Source of the DNA: Galbibacter sp. BG1
GTDB taxonomy: Bacteria > Bacteroidota > Bacteroidia > Flavobacteriales > Flavobacteriaceae
Reading direction: 5' to 3'
NCBI RefSeq assembly: GCF_013391805.1
Contig: NZ_CP058364.1
Span: 1,984,501-2,048,500 of the forward strand
DNA length: 64,000 nucleotides
Of this stretch, positions 1 through 8,901 are shown in pieces. The notes under the pieces are model-generated. The model saw nothing but the letters and a program-made list of their open reading frames with translations. It searched no databases and was not told the origin of the DNA. Position 1 is the stretch's first letter. Each line of letters opens with the position of its first letter. Made by a program: the position numbers and the translations under genes.

Positions 1-519
1 CAGTTTTTTAATAAAACAAGTGAAAGGGAGTATGTGGCCTTAGTTTGGGGGAACATTGAAGAAGAGGAAGGTACTGTAGAGGGACATATTGGAAGGCATC
101 CTAAAAACCGTTTGCAAATGACTGTTTTTCCCGATGGAGAACAAGGAAAAGATGCCATTACCCATTTTAAGGTGTTGGAACGGTTTGGGTATGTAACTCT
201 GGTTTCCTGCAAATTGGAAACGGGGCGAACACACCAGATACGGGCGCATATGAAATATATTGGACACACACTTTTTAATGATGAACGCTACGGCGGGGAT
301 AAAATTTTGAAGGGTACTACATTTACGAAATACAAACAGTTTGTGGAGAATTGTTTCAAGGTGCTTCCCAGACAGGCACTTCATGCTAAAACACTAGGTT
401 TTGAACATCCGGTAACCGGTAAATTTTTAAGTTTCAATACCGATATTCCTGAAGATATGGAGCAATGTTTGGAGAAGTGGAGAAATTACGCCAAGCACCA
501 AGAACTAAGCGAAGAATAG
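1..519 (+). CDS. RluA-family 23S rRNA pseudouridine synthase, 5' partial
   Basis: The reading frame is open from base 1, so the N-terminus, including the S4-like domain and catalytic Asp motif, lies upstream of the window. The visible 172 codons are the C-terminal half of an RluA/RluD-type synthase, which isomerises uridine in large-subunit rRNA. The diagnostic GRTHQIRAHM motif is followed by IGHTLFNDERYGG, which matches the family's conserved GRTHQIRVHxxxxGxPixGDxxYG block. Internal GTG codons (for example at 34) are not the start. A hairpin with a T tract follows the stop. The family is certain; which uridine is modified cannot be told. Confidence 0.9.
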   Translation, partial: QFFNKTSEREYVALVWGNIEEEEGTVEGHIGRHPKNRLQMTVFPDGEQGKDAITHFKVLERFGYVTLVSCKLETGRTHQIRAHMKYIGHTLFNDERYGGDKILKGTTFTKYKQFVENCFKVLPRQALHAKTLGFEHPVTGKFLSFNTDIPEDMEQCLEKWRNYAKHQELSEE

Positions 520-540
520 ATTTTACTAATTTATTCATAG

Positions 541-568
541 AAAAGAACAAATCTTTAGTTCTTTTTTT
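541..568 (+). terminator. Intrinsic terminator after the RluA-family gene
   Basis: A perfect 8-bp stem (AAAAGAAC with GTTCTTTT) and a 9-nt loop run straight into a T run, 21 bases after the stop codon. Confidence 0.6.
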
Positions 569-631
569 ATGCTTTCTTCGTCGTATCTTTATATGTGAAA
601 AAGAGAATAATTTAAAAAAAAAGAGCTACTT

Positions 632-1393
632 GTGAAAATAGTTGTATCACCTGCAAAATCACTGGATTTTGAAACGGAATTACCTACCGATAAATATACA
701 AATCCTGAATTTTTAAAAGAAGCGGAGCAATTAAACACAGTGCTTCAAAAGAAATCTCCCAAGAAGCTCTCGGAGCTCATGAGTATTTCAGAAAAACTAG
801 CGGATTTAAATTGGCAGCGTAATCAAGATTTTACAACGCCTTTTACCCCAAAAAATTCAAGGCCTGCCATTTATGCCTTCAATGGCGATGTCTATACCGG
901 TTTGGATGCCTATACCATTCCACAGGATAAAATTGATAGCCTTCAAGAAAAATTACGGATTTTAAGCGGACTTTATGGTGTCTTAAAACCCTTAGATCTT
1001 ATGCAACCGTATAGGTTGGAAATGGGTACGAAACTTTCCATCGGAAAAAATAAAAATCTCTACGAATTTTGGCAGAAGAAAATTACAGCAAAACTTAACG
1101 AGGAGCTTGGCAAAGAAGAGCTTTTTCTGAATTTAGCCAGTAATGAATATTTTGGAGCTGTGAATGAGAAGGAATTAAAGGTTCCTGTAATTACTCCCGT
1201 ATTTAAGGATTGGAAGAACGATAAACTGAAAATTATTAGTTTCTACGCCAAAAAAGCACGGGGTTCCATGGTGCGTTATATTATAGATACCAATGCAAAA
1301 ACCCTCGAAGATTTAAAAGGTTTTGATTACGATGGGTATGCATTTAGCGAGGAGCATACCAAAAAGAAGAACGAACTGGTTTTTGTGAGATAG
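632..1393 (+). CDS. yaaA: YaaA family (UPF0246/DUF328) peroxide-stress protein
   Basis: This 253-residue protein matches the YaaA family over its full length, from the N-terminal [14 protein letters not shown] block to the C-terminal [20 protein letters not shown] block. YaaA proteins bind DNA and limit oxidative DNA damage by lowering free iron during peroxide stress; this is family knowledge from E. coli. The start is GTG at 632, because the conserved [11 protein letters not shown] begins there and no upstream ATG is in frame. The gene is monocistronic and converges on the bTHX gene, with a shared hairpin between them. Confidence 0.9.
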   Translation: MKIVVSPAKSLDFETELPTDKYTNPEFLKEAEQLNTVLQKKSPKKLSELMSISEKLADLNWQRNQDFTTPFTPKNSRPAIYAFNGDVYTGLDAYTIPQDKIDSLQEKLRILSGLYGVLKPLDLMQPYRLEMGTKLSIGKNKNLYEFWQKKITAKLNEELGKEELFLNLASNEYFGAVNEKELKVPVITPVFKDWKNDKLKIISFYAKKARGSMVRYIIDTNAKTLEDLKGFDYDGYAFSEEHTKKKNELVFVR

Positions 1394-1410
1394 CAAATAC
1401 CTATAAAAAT

Positions 1411-1438
1411 CCCCCAAAGATTTTAAAACCTTTGGGGG
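1411..1438. terminator. Bidirectional terminator between yaaA and bTHX
   Basis: A 9-bp stem (CCCCCAAAG with CTTTGGGGG) and a 10-nt AT loop lie between two converging genes. The T-rich flank is better on the minus strand. Confidence 0.65.
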
Positions 1439-1445
1439 TATCTAT

Positions 1446-1574
1446 TTACTTTTTAGTATCTACACTTACTTTTTCTTCCACAGGAGTACGCTTTTTTATT
1501 TTTTTCCGGCGGCGTACGCCATAACTTCCCCTGCTAATTTTACCCCTTTTTGTTTTTTTATCTCCTTTTCCCAT
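1446..1574 (-). CDS. 30S ribosomal protein bTHX (Thx)
   Basis: A 42-codon ORF below usual length cut-offs begins MGKGDKKTKRGKISRGSYG and continues with an RRRKKIKKR basic cluster and an acidic tail. This is the signature of bTHX, a small very basic protein that sits in the head of the small subunit; the GDxKTxRGKIxxGSYG core is diagnostic. ATG is at 1574 and the stop at 1446-1448. It stands alone, convergent with yaaA and divergent from the downstream glycosylase-like gene, with about 60 bases for that promoter region. Confidence 0.88.
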   Translation of the reverse strand: MGKGDKKTKRGKISRGSYGVRRRKKIKKRTPVEEKVSVDTKK

Positions 1575-1633
1575 AACCTTTACATTTATAATTAAGTTTA
1601 AAGTTAGTTATTTTGTCAGTGTAAATCAAGAAT

Positions 1634-2290
1634 ATGTTCCTACATAAGCACCCATACAAACCTTATATTCCTAAAAAAGCTACTAAACTCATCGTCGGTA
1701 CGCTTCCACCACCACGTTTTTCGGTAAGGGAATTCAAACCTGGGGATGTAGATTTTTGCTACGGTAGTAGGGATGGTTATTTATGGCCTGTACTGAATGA
1801 AATTTTTCAATTAAATCTACTATTTGAAACCACCCCAAAAGCGATTAGTCAGCGGAAAGAATTTCTAACAAGGCACAGAATTGGAATTTGCGATATTGTG
1901 GATTCCGCAGAAAGGGAAGCTATAGACGCTTCCGACCTTGGAATGCAAAATGTAGTTTGTAGGGATATTTTGAGTCAATTAGTTGAAAATCCGACAATCG
2001 GTACATTATTATTTATGGGCGGCAATAGTAAAAACGGACCAGAATATTTCTTCAGAAAACAATGGAAGCAAAAAAATATTATGTTAACTCCTGTTTCTTT
2101 GGAAGTCCCGAGGAGGTTTTCTTTTAAATTGAATGGCAGAATAATTGAAACCATTTCACTAACATCTCCTTCTGGCGCTGCGAATAGGGCAGTGGGAGCC
2201 ATACCAGCGTATAAGGCATTAAAAAAGAAGCACCCAAACTTCAATACAATTGACTTTAGAGTGCTTCAGTATTCAAAATATTTTAAGTGA
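1634..2290 (+). CDS. Uracil-DNA glycosylase superfamily protein
   Basis: This 218-residue protein has the layout of the single-domain UDG superfamily. A motif-1-like GTLPPPRF sits at about residues 22-29, a CYGSRDGYLWPVL segment resembles the YG/F(R)N-W motif of family-6 (hypoxanthine) glycosylases, GICDIVDS is an internal core strand, and a C-terminal SLTSPSGAANRA block corresponds to the motif-2 leucine-loop region. Such enzymes remove deaminated bases. No iron-sulfur cysteine set is visible, so families 4 and 5 are unlikely. The exact substrate is inference. It is a single gene. Confidence 0.7.
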   Translation: MFLHKHPYKPYIPKKATKLIVGTLPPPRFSVREFKPGDVDFCYGSRDGYLWPVLNEIFQLNLLFETTPKAISQRKEFLTRHRIGICDIVDSAEREAIDASDLGMQNVVCRDILSQLVENPTIGTLLFMGGNSKNGPEYFFRKQWKQKNIMLTPVSLEVPRRFSFKLNGRIIETISLTSPSGAANRAVGAIPAYKALKKKHPNFNTIDFRVLQYSKYFK

Positions 2291-2328
2291 TAAATATTCA
2301 CTTAAGATAGATTTCGGGGGAATCAAAC

Positions 2329-2469
2329 CTATTTCTTATTTTGTTGATCTTTGATGGTTTCTTCATCAATATCAAATTTATTGGTGTCGATATTCCTATT
2401 TCCTGTTGGATTGGTAGGATTATCTTGTTCGTGTTTTCTTTTCCATTTTTTATCTTTAATAGTGCTCAT
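2329..2469 (-). CDS. Small hypothetical protein, 46 aa
   Basis: The ORF runs from ATG at 2469 to TAG at 2329-2331. It encodes a highly charged, soluble peptide rich in Lys, Asn and Asp (start MSTIKDKKWKRKHEQDNP) with no cysteine, signal or membrane segment. A purine-rich AAAGAAAG lies just upstream of the start. It sits between the glycosylase-like gene and the end of the trp operon. I do not recognise a family. Its support is a clean start, a composition unlike a random AT-rich frame, and the gap it fills. Confidence 0.45.
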   Translation of the reverse strand: MSTIKDKKWKRKHEQDNPTNPTGNRNIDTNKFDIDEETIKDQQNKK

Positions 2470-2560
2470 AACTTTCTTTTTTTGATTATACTGTAATATA
2501 CAAAGCATATGTTCAAAACTCTATTAAAGCAATGGTAAAATCTTGTTAATGGTTTAACAA

Positions 2561-3337
2561 TTAAGGGTTTGAGGTGGGGTTAATTCCTTTAATAAACTTT
2601 TCAATACCATTAATTCCTTCAGCGGTAATCATTTTTATAAAAGCAGAACCAATAATCGCGCCCTTCCCATATTTGGTAGCCGATTTAAAGGTTTCCGCAT
2701 TGCTTATACCAAAGCCAACTATTTGGGGTGCGTTAAGGTTCAGAGCGTCCACTCTTTTAAAATATTCGTTTTGGATATCCCCAAAATTACTTTTGGCGCC
2801 GGTAACACTTGCAGAACTTACCAGATAAATAAACCCGTTGGAAACAGAGTCTATAAAACGGATGCGTTCTTCTGAAGTTTGCGGGGTTATAAGAAAAACA
2901 TTTATAAGGCCGTATTTCTCAAAAATTTCTTGGTATTCTTCATGGTAGACATCCACTGGAAGATCCGGAATAATAAAACCATCGATGCCTATTTCTGCAC
3001 ATTTTTTGCAAAATGCTTCCACGCCATACTGCATCATCGGGTTAAAATAACCCATAATAATTAAGGGAATGGAAACTGTTTTTCTGATATCCTTTAATTG
3101 ATCAAACAACTTTGCGGTTGTCATTCCATTTTTTAGGGCTTTGGTAGAACTTTCCTGAATGGTCGGTCCATCGGCCAGCGGATCAGAAAAGGGGAGTCCT
3201 ATTTCGAGCATGTCCACACCACTTTCCTGAAGTTTTTCAATTATAGGAACCGTATCTTCCAGATTTGGGTAACCGGCGGTAAAGTATATGGAAAGTAGTT
3301 TTTTATCTTCCTGTAGTTTTTTATTAATTCTGTTCAT
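2561..3337 (-). CDS. trpA: Tryptophan synthase alpha subunit
   Basis: TrpA cleaves indole-3-glycerol phosphate to indole and glyceraldehyde-3-phosphate, and passes indole to TrpB through the alpha2-beta2 tunnel. The 258-residue protein has the family TIM barrel. The catalytic Glu and Asp are in MLEIGLPFSDPLADGP, and the phosphate-binding GFGISN and GAIIGSAF loops are present. I place the start at the internal ATG at 3337 (MNRINKKLQEDKKLL). A longer frame would start at 3394 and overlap trpB, but its extra residues are atypical. It is the last gene of the operon. Confidence 0.95.
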   Translation of the reverse strand: MNRINKKLQEDKKLLSIYFTAGYPNLEDTVPIIEKLQESGVDMLEIGLPFSDPLADGPTIQESSTKALKNGMTTAKLFDQLKDIRKTVSIPLIIMGYFNPMMQYGVEAFCKKCAEIGIDGFIIPDLPVDVYHEEYQEIFEKYGLINVFLITPQTSEERIRFIDSVSNGFIYLVSSASVTGAKSNFGDIQNEYFKRVDALNLNAPQIVGFGISNAETFKSATKYGKGAIIGSAFIKMITAEGINGIEKFIKGINPTSNP

Positions 3338-3374
3338 TGGTTTTGTAATTTCTTGTTTAAAATACCCCTGAATT

Positions 3375-4559
3375 TTACAAATCGAAATAATCAATATAAG
3401 TATTCAGGTCTTTATCCCCACGCCCGGAAAGGTTGATTACGATAACATCCTCTTTTTTGAATTTTTTATGATCGAAAATTGCCAGCGCGTGGGAGCTTTC
3501 TATCGCCGGGATGATGCCCTCGGTTTTGCACAGCTCCAGTCCCGCTTTCATGGCATCCTCATCGGTAATAGAAAAGAATTCCCCACGCCCTGAACGGTAT
3601 AAATGGGCATGCATGGGTCCAACACCGGGATAATCCAATCCGGCTGAAATGGAATAAGGTTCTGTTATTTGGCCGTCCCCAGTTTGCATCAATAAGGTTT
3701 TGCATCCATGGATAATTCCTTCCTTGCCCAATGCTGAGGTAGCCGCACTTTCTCCTGAGTTAACTCCTTTTCCTGCAGCTTCCACAGCGATTATTCCAAC
3801 GTCCTTTTCATCTAAAAAGTGGTAATATGTTCCAGCGGCGTTACTGCCTCCCCCAATGCATGCAACGACATAATCTGGATTTTCACGCCCTTCTTTTTCC
3901 TTAAGCTGCCATTTTATTTCTTCAGAAATAATACTTTGAAAACGGGTAACCATATCTGGATAAGGATGTGGACCAATGGCAGAACCAATAATGTAATGCG
4001 TATCTACAGGGTTATTTATCCAATCCCGAATGGCCTCGTTGGTGGCATCTTTTAAAGTTCTACTTCCTGAAAGCGCCGGGCGTACCTCGGCACCCAGCAT
4101 TTTCATACGAGCCACGTTTGGAGCTTGTCGGGAAATATCAATTTCTCCCATGTACACCACACATTCAATCCCCATAAGTGCACAAACGGTAGCGGTAGCA
4201 ACTCCATGCTGCCCAGCTCCCGTTTCTGCAATAATTCTTTTTTTGCCCAAACGCTTTGCCATTAGAATTTGCCCAATAGTGTTGTTTATTTTATGGGCAC
4301 CGGTGTGATTGAGGTCTTCCCGCTTAAGATAAATTTTAACCCCGTATTTCTCAGACATTCTTTTTGCGAAATAGAGAGGGGAAGGGCGCCCCACATAATC
4401 TTTCAGTAATTGATCGAATTCTTCTTTAAAAGACTCTTCGTTCATTATAGAAAGATATTGCTGGCGTAATTCTTCAACATTAGGGTATAACATTTCTGGA
4501 ATGTAAGCACCCCCAAAATCGCCATAATATCCTTTTTCGTTTACGTTATATGTTTTCAT
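3375..4559 (-). CDS. trpB: Tryptophan synthase beta subunit
   Basis: This PLP enzyme condenses indole with serine to give tryptophan. The protein is 394 residues, standard for TrpB1. The PLP lysine is Lys90 in [10 protein letters not shown], and the phosphate-binding loop is [10 protein letters not shown]. The N-terminal [15 protein letters not shown] block is canonical and fixes the ATG. It lies 37 bases upstream of trpA and 38 bases downstream of trpF on the same strand, so it is cotranscribed with the rest of the trp operon. Confidence 0.97.
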   Translation of the reverse strand: MKTYNVNEKGYYGDFGGAYIPEMLYPNVEELRQQYLSIMNEESFKEEFDQLLKDYVGRPSPLYFAKRMSEKYGVKIYLKREDLNHTGAHKINNTIGQILMAKRLGKKRIIAETGAGQHGVATATVCALMGIECVVYMGEIDISRQAPNVARMKMLGAEVRPALSGSRTLKDATNEAIRDWINNPVDTHYIIGSAIGPHPYPDMVTRFQSIISEEIKWQLKEKEGRENPDYVVACIGGGSNAAGTYYHFLDEKDVGIIAVEAAGKGVNSGESAATSALGKEGIIHGCKTLLMQTGDGQITEPYSISAGLDYPGVGPMHAHLYRSGRGEFFSITDEDAMKAGLELCKTEGIIPAIESSHALAIFDHKKFKKEDVIVINLSGRGDKDLNTYIDYFDL

Positions 4560-4597
4560 TCGTTTAAAATTTAATTCTTATGTCCATCACAGCTATT

Positions 4598-5269
4598 CTA
4601 AAACCTGAAGTCTTTTACAAAATTTTGCAACAGTTCTACGTTTTTTAAGCCCGGTTCCAATTCAAACTTGCTGTTTACATCTATGGCGTGAATGGGCAAT
4701 TCCAGATTCATGTTTTTTATTTTTTCTAAGTGCTCCATCCCGATCCCTCCACTTAAAAAGAATGGTTTATTGGAAGGGTAGTTTTTTAAAACTTCCCAAT
4801 TAAAAGAATAACCATTTCCACCTGGGAGCTTTCCTTTGGTATCAAACAAAAAGAAATCGACCGTATCTTCAAAAGGTTGCAACCTGCCAAAATCGAATTC
4901 ATCTTTAATGGAAAAAACTTTTACGATTTTAATGTTCTTTGTTTCCTCATGTGAAGTTGTTTTATTTTCCTTTAGGCCAGTTTCCGGGGTCATTATCCTA
5001 TTTCTAAGCTCTTTGCAATATTCAGCAGACTCCTTTCCGTGAAGTTGTATGGCATTCAGCTGATGTTTTTTTACTTTTTCAACAACAAAATCAATTTCAG
5101 CATCTACAAAAACCCCAACTTTATGAATGTTGGATGGCAGTGTAGGCACCGTGTCTTCATTGTTACGGGCAGAATTTTCATAAAATATAAATCCGAGGTA
5201 GTCTGGTTGCAATGCTGCAACAGCTTCTATATTTTCTCGGTATTTCATTCCGCAGACTTTGATTTTCAT
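4598..5269 (-). CDS. trpF: Phosphoribosylanthranilate isomerase
   Basis: TrpF catalyses the Amadori isomerisation of N-(5-phosphoribosyl)anthranilate. The protein is 223 residues, slightly longer than usual. The catalytic Cys is in KVCGMKYRENI at the N-terminus, GFIFYENSAR and the glycine-rich SGGIGMEH phosphate loop follow, and the catalytic Asp is in AIDVNSKFE. A Lys/Thr/Glu-rich insertion of roughly 15-20 residues near residue 100 accounts for the extra length. It is a separate gene from trpC, as in most Bacteroidota. Confidence 0.95.
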   Translation of the reverse strand: MKIKVCGMKYRENIEAVAALQPDYLGFIFYENSARNNEDTVPTLPSNIHKVGVFVDAEIDFVVEKVKKHQLNAIQLHGKESAEYCKELRNRIMTPETGLKENKTTSHEETKNIKIVKVFSIKDEFDFGRLQPFEDTVDFFLFDTKGKLPGGNGYSFNWEVLKNYPSNKPFFLSGGIGMEHLEKIKNMNLELPIHAIDVNSKFELEPGLKNVELLQNFVKDFRF

Positions 5270-5292
5270 GCTAATGTCAAATTTGTAATCAC

Positions 5293-6072
5293 TTATAATT
5301 TCTTTATAAAATCGGTAGCACTTTTTCCAGGATTATCTGTTTTCATAAAGTTTTCTCCTATTAAAAAACCTTTATATCCGTAAGGTTTTAATTCTTTAAT
5401 TGATTGAATATTGCTAATGCCACTTTCTGAAACTTTTACAAAATCATCTGGTATTTTTTCTGAAAGGGATTTGCTTATCTCCAAGCTTACCTCGAACGTT
5501 TTTAGGTTTCTGTTATTTACCCCTAACATATCTAAGCTCGGCATAATGGATTTTTCAAGTTCTTCCTCATTATGGACTTCCAGCAGCACGTCCAATCCAA
5601 GATTTTTTGCTGTTTCTGAAAGCAATTTAGTTTCGTAGCGCGTTAAAATAGCTGCAATCAATAAAATAACATCGGCGCCATAGGCTTTTGCTTCTATTAA
5701 TTGATAAGTGTCTACGATGAATTCTTTACGCAATAACGGAATCGAGACCGAAGCCCTAGCGAGTAACAAATCGTCTAGCGAACCTCCAAAATATTTCCCA
5801 TCGGTGAGTACCGACATCCCGCAGGCACCGGCGTTCTCATAACCTTTGGCCACATCTTGAACATTCAAAGATTGATTGATGACCGACTTTGAAGGCGAAC
5901 GGCGTTTATGTTCTGCGATGATACCAGTGTTGCTTGCCTTTAATTTTTCAGCTAAAGAAAAGCAATTCCTACTAAAAAGAACACTGGCTTCTAATTGTGA
6001 AACCGGAATCAACTCTTTTTTTAAAGTTACTTCTTTCTTTTTATCTGCTACTATTTTATCTAAAATGTTCAT
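5293..6072 (-). CDS. trpC: Indole-3-glycerol phosphate synthase
   Basis: TrpC closes the indole ring, with loss of CO2 and water. The 259-residue (beta-alpha)8 protein shows the family motifs: catalytic Lys in IIAEHKRRSPSKS, VLTDGKYFGG, RKEFIVDTYQL, the LGVNNRNL strand and KVSESGI near the C-terminus. It is monofunctional. It lies 23 bases upstream of trpF. Upstream of it, where trpD would be expected directly, the operon is interrupted by a WG-repeat gene with a 24-base gap. Confidence 0.96.
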   Translation of the reverse strand: MNILDKIVADKKKEVTLKKELIPVSQLEASVLFSRNCFSLAEKLKASNTGIIAEHKRRSPSKSVINQSLNVQDVAKGYENAGACGMSVLTDGKYFGGSLDDLLLARASVSIPLLRKEFIVDTYQLIEAKAYGADVILLIAAILTRYETKLLSETAKNLGLDVLLEVHNEEELEKSIMPSLDMLGVNNRNLKTFEVSLEISKSLSEKIPDDFVKVSESGISNIQSIKELKPYGYKGFLIGENFMKTDNPGKSATDFIKKL

Positions 6073-6096
6073 TTTTTTTAATTGGTTAAATGAATT

Positions 6097-7470
6097 TTAT
6101 TCTATCTTATTTAAGTCACAATCATACTCATCTCTTTTAGGAGAATTTTCGGAATATATTCCTAAACCTTTTGTGTTATCATTTTTCGTGTATACAAAAA
6201 TCTCGTTTTTAGAGAAAGGGATTAATATTTTATTATTACTATTTAGAATTGAATATTCATCGTTTTTTTTGACAACTATGTTATTTTCACAAAATAATTC
6301 AACTTCATCATAAATTATGGGAATCAAAATTTCATTATGAATATTAATGATACCTTTTTTTTCATTCATTTCCACAATAATCAATTTGTTACTTGGAAGG
6401 TAATCATGTACTATATAGTCGTATTGATAAGGGAATAACATGTTTAAATTATCATTGTCAATTAAGGTTTCTTTGTTGTCTTTTCGTATTATGCTGAAAT
6501 CCTTGGAGTATTGAGAGAATTTATCGAAATTATATTCTTCATTAAGTTTTTTTGACCGGGTGTCATAAATTTGTTTGAATCCATTTTTACCAAGAATAAT
6601 TTTTTCAGGAAATTGCATATTTAAACTTTCATATTTAACTGGAATAATATTGTTTTCTTGAATATCTATTATACCCCATTTCCCTTTGTTCTTAACAATC
6701 AGAATATCTTCAGGAAGGTTACTGTGATAGTATATCCTTTTATATTTTATTTCATCATATTTAGGTTCAATTACAATATTATTACTGTCGTCTAAGATTC
6801 CCTTTTTTTTATTTTCAGAAAAAACGTAATAATTATCATATTTAGATGTACGAAAGACATTATTTCCATTAATATTGTATTTACTTATTTTACCATCAAT
6901 TAAGTAACTAATTTTGTCGTCTTTTTTTAGCTCAAACAAATTATTTTTTAATATAATTTCATTATATACTATTGGGACTACTAATTCACCTTTTTTGTTT
7001 AGGATACCATATTTTCCATTTTTTTTAACATGGATTTCCGCTCCTTTTTGAGTAGAAAATTTTATTTCATCGAATTCAGGTTCTAGTGTTATATCATCAG
7101 TGTATAAACCTAATTTATTTTCTAATGTTACAACCCAATATTGTCCATAGACATTTTCAATAGTATCATATTCTATTGGAATAAGAATTTTCTCAAATCG
7201 AGCAGATACGAGACCAACCTTATTTTCTTTTTTTACTACATAATTTGATGAGAAACCTGATGCATAAGAGATTTCATCAATATTTGATATGAATGGATCA
7301 CCATTTTTGTTTGTAAGTATATATTTCCCATTTAATTGAGTAATATAATAGTCCTGGTCTATACTTCTAGGAGCTTCTTCTACTGTTGTTGCACTTTCCT
7401 CGATAACTTGTGATTGGATGCAGTTACTGTTTAAAATTAATATAATGATCAGACTTAATAAATTTTTCAT
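6097..7470 (-). CDS. Secreted WG-repeat protein inserted in the trp operon
   Basis: The 457-residue protein has an N-terminal signal peptide (hydrophobic LLSLIIILILNSNC) and at least eight degenerate WG/KWGI-type beta repeats. Examples are NKVGLVSARFEKILIPIEYD, GKYGILNKKGELVVPIVYN, KKKGILDDSNNIVIEPKYDE and GKWGIIDIQENNIIPVKYE. WG repeats form surface-exposed beta structures of mostly unknown role, often in envelope proteins. A cysteine follows the hydrophobic stretch, but the LNSNC sequence is a poor lipobox. Nothing here suggests a step in tryptophan synthesis. The gene is visibly more AT-rich than its trp neighbours and separates trpD from trpC on the same strand, which suggests insertion into the operon. 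Confidence 0.85.
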   Translation of the reverse strand: MKNLLSLIIILILNSNCIQSQVIEESATTVEEAPRSIDQDYYITQLNGKYILTNKNGDPFISNIDEISYASGFSSNYVVKKENKVGLVSARFEKILIPIEYDTIENVYGQYWVVTLENKLGLYTDDITLEPEFDEIKFSTQKGAEIHVKKNGKYGILNKKGELVVPIVYNEIILKNNLFELKKDDKISYLIDGKISKYNINGNNVFRTSKYDNYYVFSENKKKGILDDSNNIVIEPKYDEIKYKRIYYHSNLPEDILIVKNKGKWGIIDIQENNIIPVKYESLNMQFPEKIILGKNGFKQIYDTRSKKLNEEYNFDKFSQYSKDFSIIRKDNKETLIDNDNLNMLFPYQYDYIVHDYLPSNKLIIVEMNEKKGIINIHNEILIPIIYDEVELFCENNIVVKKNDEYSILNSNNKILIPFSKNEIFVYTKNDNTKGLGIYSENSPKRDEYDCDLNKIE

Positions 7471-7510
7471 TTTATAATGAATTAGTTAGAATGTTTATTT
7501 ACTTAGAATT

Positions 7511-8500
7511 TCACGACATAGAATTTAATCTATTAAAAGCAGTTAACCCTTTTCCGCTTAATAATGATTCTTTGGCTTGTTCAAAACCTTCTTTAGGAGT
7601 GAGTTCTTTTACCGTAGCAATTGCCATTCCTGCATTGGCGCATACTACATTGTTCTGTGCTTCTGTTCCTTTCCCGCTTAAAACATCCATAAAAATTTTT
7701 GCGGAAGCTTCTATAGTATCGCCACCGGTAATGTCGGATTGCTGGTGTTCTTCTACCCCAAAATCGCTAGCCTTAAGCATTTGTTCGGTTTGATTTCTAA
7801 TGGCTTTGGTAGGGCCCGTGAGCGAAACCTCATCGTAGCCATCGAGGGCGTGTAAAATGGTATAATTTTTATCTGTATTTTGATAGAGGTAGCCGTACAT
7901 TCTGGCCAGCTCTAAGTTAAAGACCCCGACCATTTGATTTTTTGGGAAAGCGGGATTAACCATTGGCCCGAGCATATTGAAAAAAGTTTTTACCGCCAAT
8001 TCTTTTCGAATGGGAGCTACATTTTTCATAGCAGGGTGGAAGAGAGGGGCATGTAAAATGCAAATACCAGCATCAGCGATAGATCTTTTCAAAAAATCTT
8101 GATCATTGGAAAATTTAATTCCTAAATGCTCCATAACATTGCTAGATCCACATTTTGAAGACACGCCATAGTTTCCGTGCTTGGTAACATGCACACCTGC
8201 ACCGGCGGTTACAAAAGAGGCTAAAGTAGATATATTAAAAGTATCTTTGCCATCTCCACCTGTGCCGCATAGATCTATGGCGTTGTATTCTTTTAAGTCT
8301 ACTGCCAAACACAACTCTAAAAGTGCATCCCGAAAACCTTCTAGCTCTTCAATGGTAACGCTACGCATCATATAAACTGTTAAGAATGCGGCAATCTGAC
8401 TCGTATTGTATTCCCCGTTGGAAATATTCACAAGCACGTTTTTGGCCTCTTCCTTGGAGATGGTTTCGTGGTTTATTAATCTGTTTAGTATTTCTTTCAT
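7511..8500 (-). CDS. trpD: Anthranilate phosphoribosyltransferase
   Basis: TrpD transfers phosphoribose from PRPP to anthranilate. The 329-residue protein carries the PRPP/Mg loop LCGTGGDGKDTFNIST (about residues 78-93), KHGNYGVSSKCGSSNVMEHLG and the GPMVNP block of family-3 phosphoribosyltransferases. It is monofunctional. The upstream neighbour is a broken four-helix-bundle gene and the downstream neighbour is the WG-repeat gene, 40 bases away. Confidence 0.96.
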   Translation of the reverse strand: MKEILNRLINHETISKEEAKNVLVNISNGEYNTSQIAAFLTVYMMRSVTIEELEGFRDALLELCLAVDLKEYNAIDLCGTGGDGKDTFNISTLASFVTAGAGVHVTKHGNYGVSSKCGSSNVMEHLGIKFSNDQDFLKRSIADAGICILHAPLFHPAMKNVAPIRKELAVKTFFNMLGPMVNPAFPKNQMVGVFNLELARMYGYLYQNTDKNYTILHALDGYDEVSLTGPTKAIRNQTEQMLKASDFGVEEHQQSDITGGDTIEASAKIFMDVLSGKGTEAQNNVVCANAGMAIATVKELTPKEGFEQAKESLLSGKGLTAFNRLNSMS

Positions 8501-8539
8501 GATTATAAGTCGGCAGACGGAAGTCCGTAGTCCGGTGTT

Positions 8540-8895
8540 TTATTTTATACTTTTTTTAAATGCAATCATCATATTCATAAGACTGAATAAGTCTTCATAA
8601 AGAATCTCGAATTTATTTTTGGTTATGTAATTTCTGTTGAATGCTTTATGTAAGTAACTACTTCAGCAATGGAACGGATCGCATAGCCTTGAAATTTTCT
8701 ATTCTCTGGATTTGTTTGTCCGATAGAACCTTCGGCTATATTTAAAGCGATGGAATCGGCAGCTCTCCTAATTTGTGACGATAGATTAAATTGTTCTTTT
8801 GCAGGGAAACCTAATGTAACCTCATTAATATCCTCTCCTAATTTCATGGCTTTTTGCCAAACTAATAGTTTTTCGAATTTAAATTTATATTCCAT
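8540..8895 (-). pseudogene. Four-helix-bundle (23S rRNA IVS-type) protein, frameshifted
   Basis: The intact part (8623-8895, 90 aa) is a clear four-helix-bundle protein of the S23/IVS family: KLLVWQKAMKL, SSQIRRAADSIALNIAEGS, and the YAIRSIAEVVT helix. The frame then changes. The expected continuation, HKAFNRNYITKNKFEILYE followed by DLFSLMNMMIAFKKSIK and a stop at 8540-8542, is readable in another frame beginning near 8655. A deletion of one or four bases around 8652-8656 would explain it, unless it is a sequencing error. The reading above is direct; the loss of function is inference. Members of this family are of uncertain function and turn up as stray genes in Bacteroidota. It lies 6 bases downstream of trpG and interrupts the trp operon. 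Confidence 0.75.
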
Positions 8896-8901
8896 TGGAC
8901 A

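Noticed and set aside
3338-3394. Extended TrpA N-terminus overlapping trpB
   Set aside because: The extra 19 residues are not seen in the family, and the internal ATG matches the usual start.
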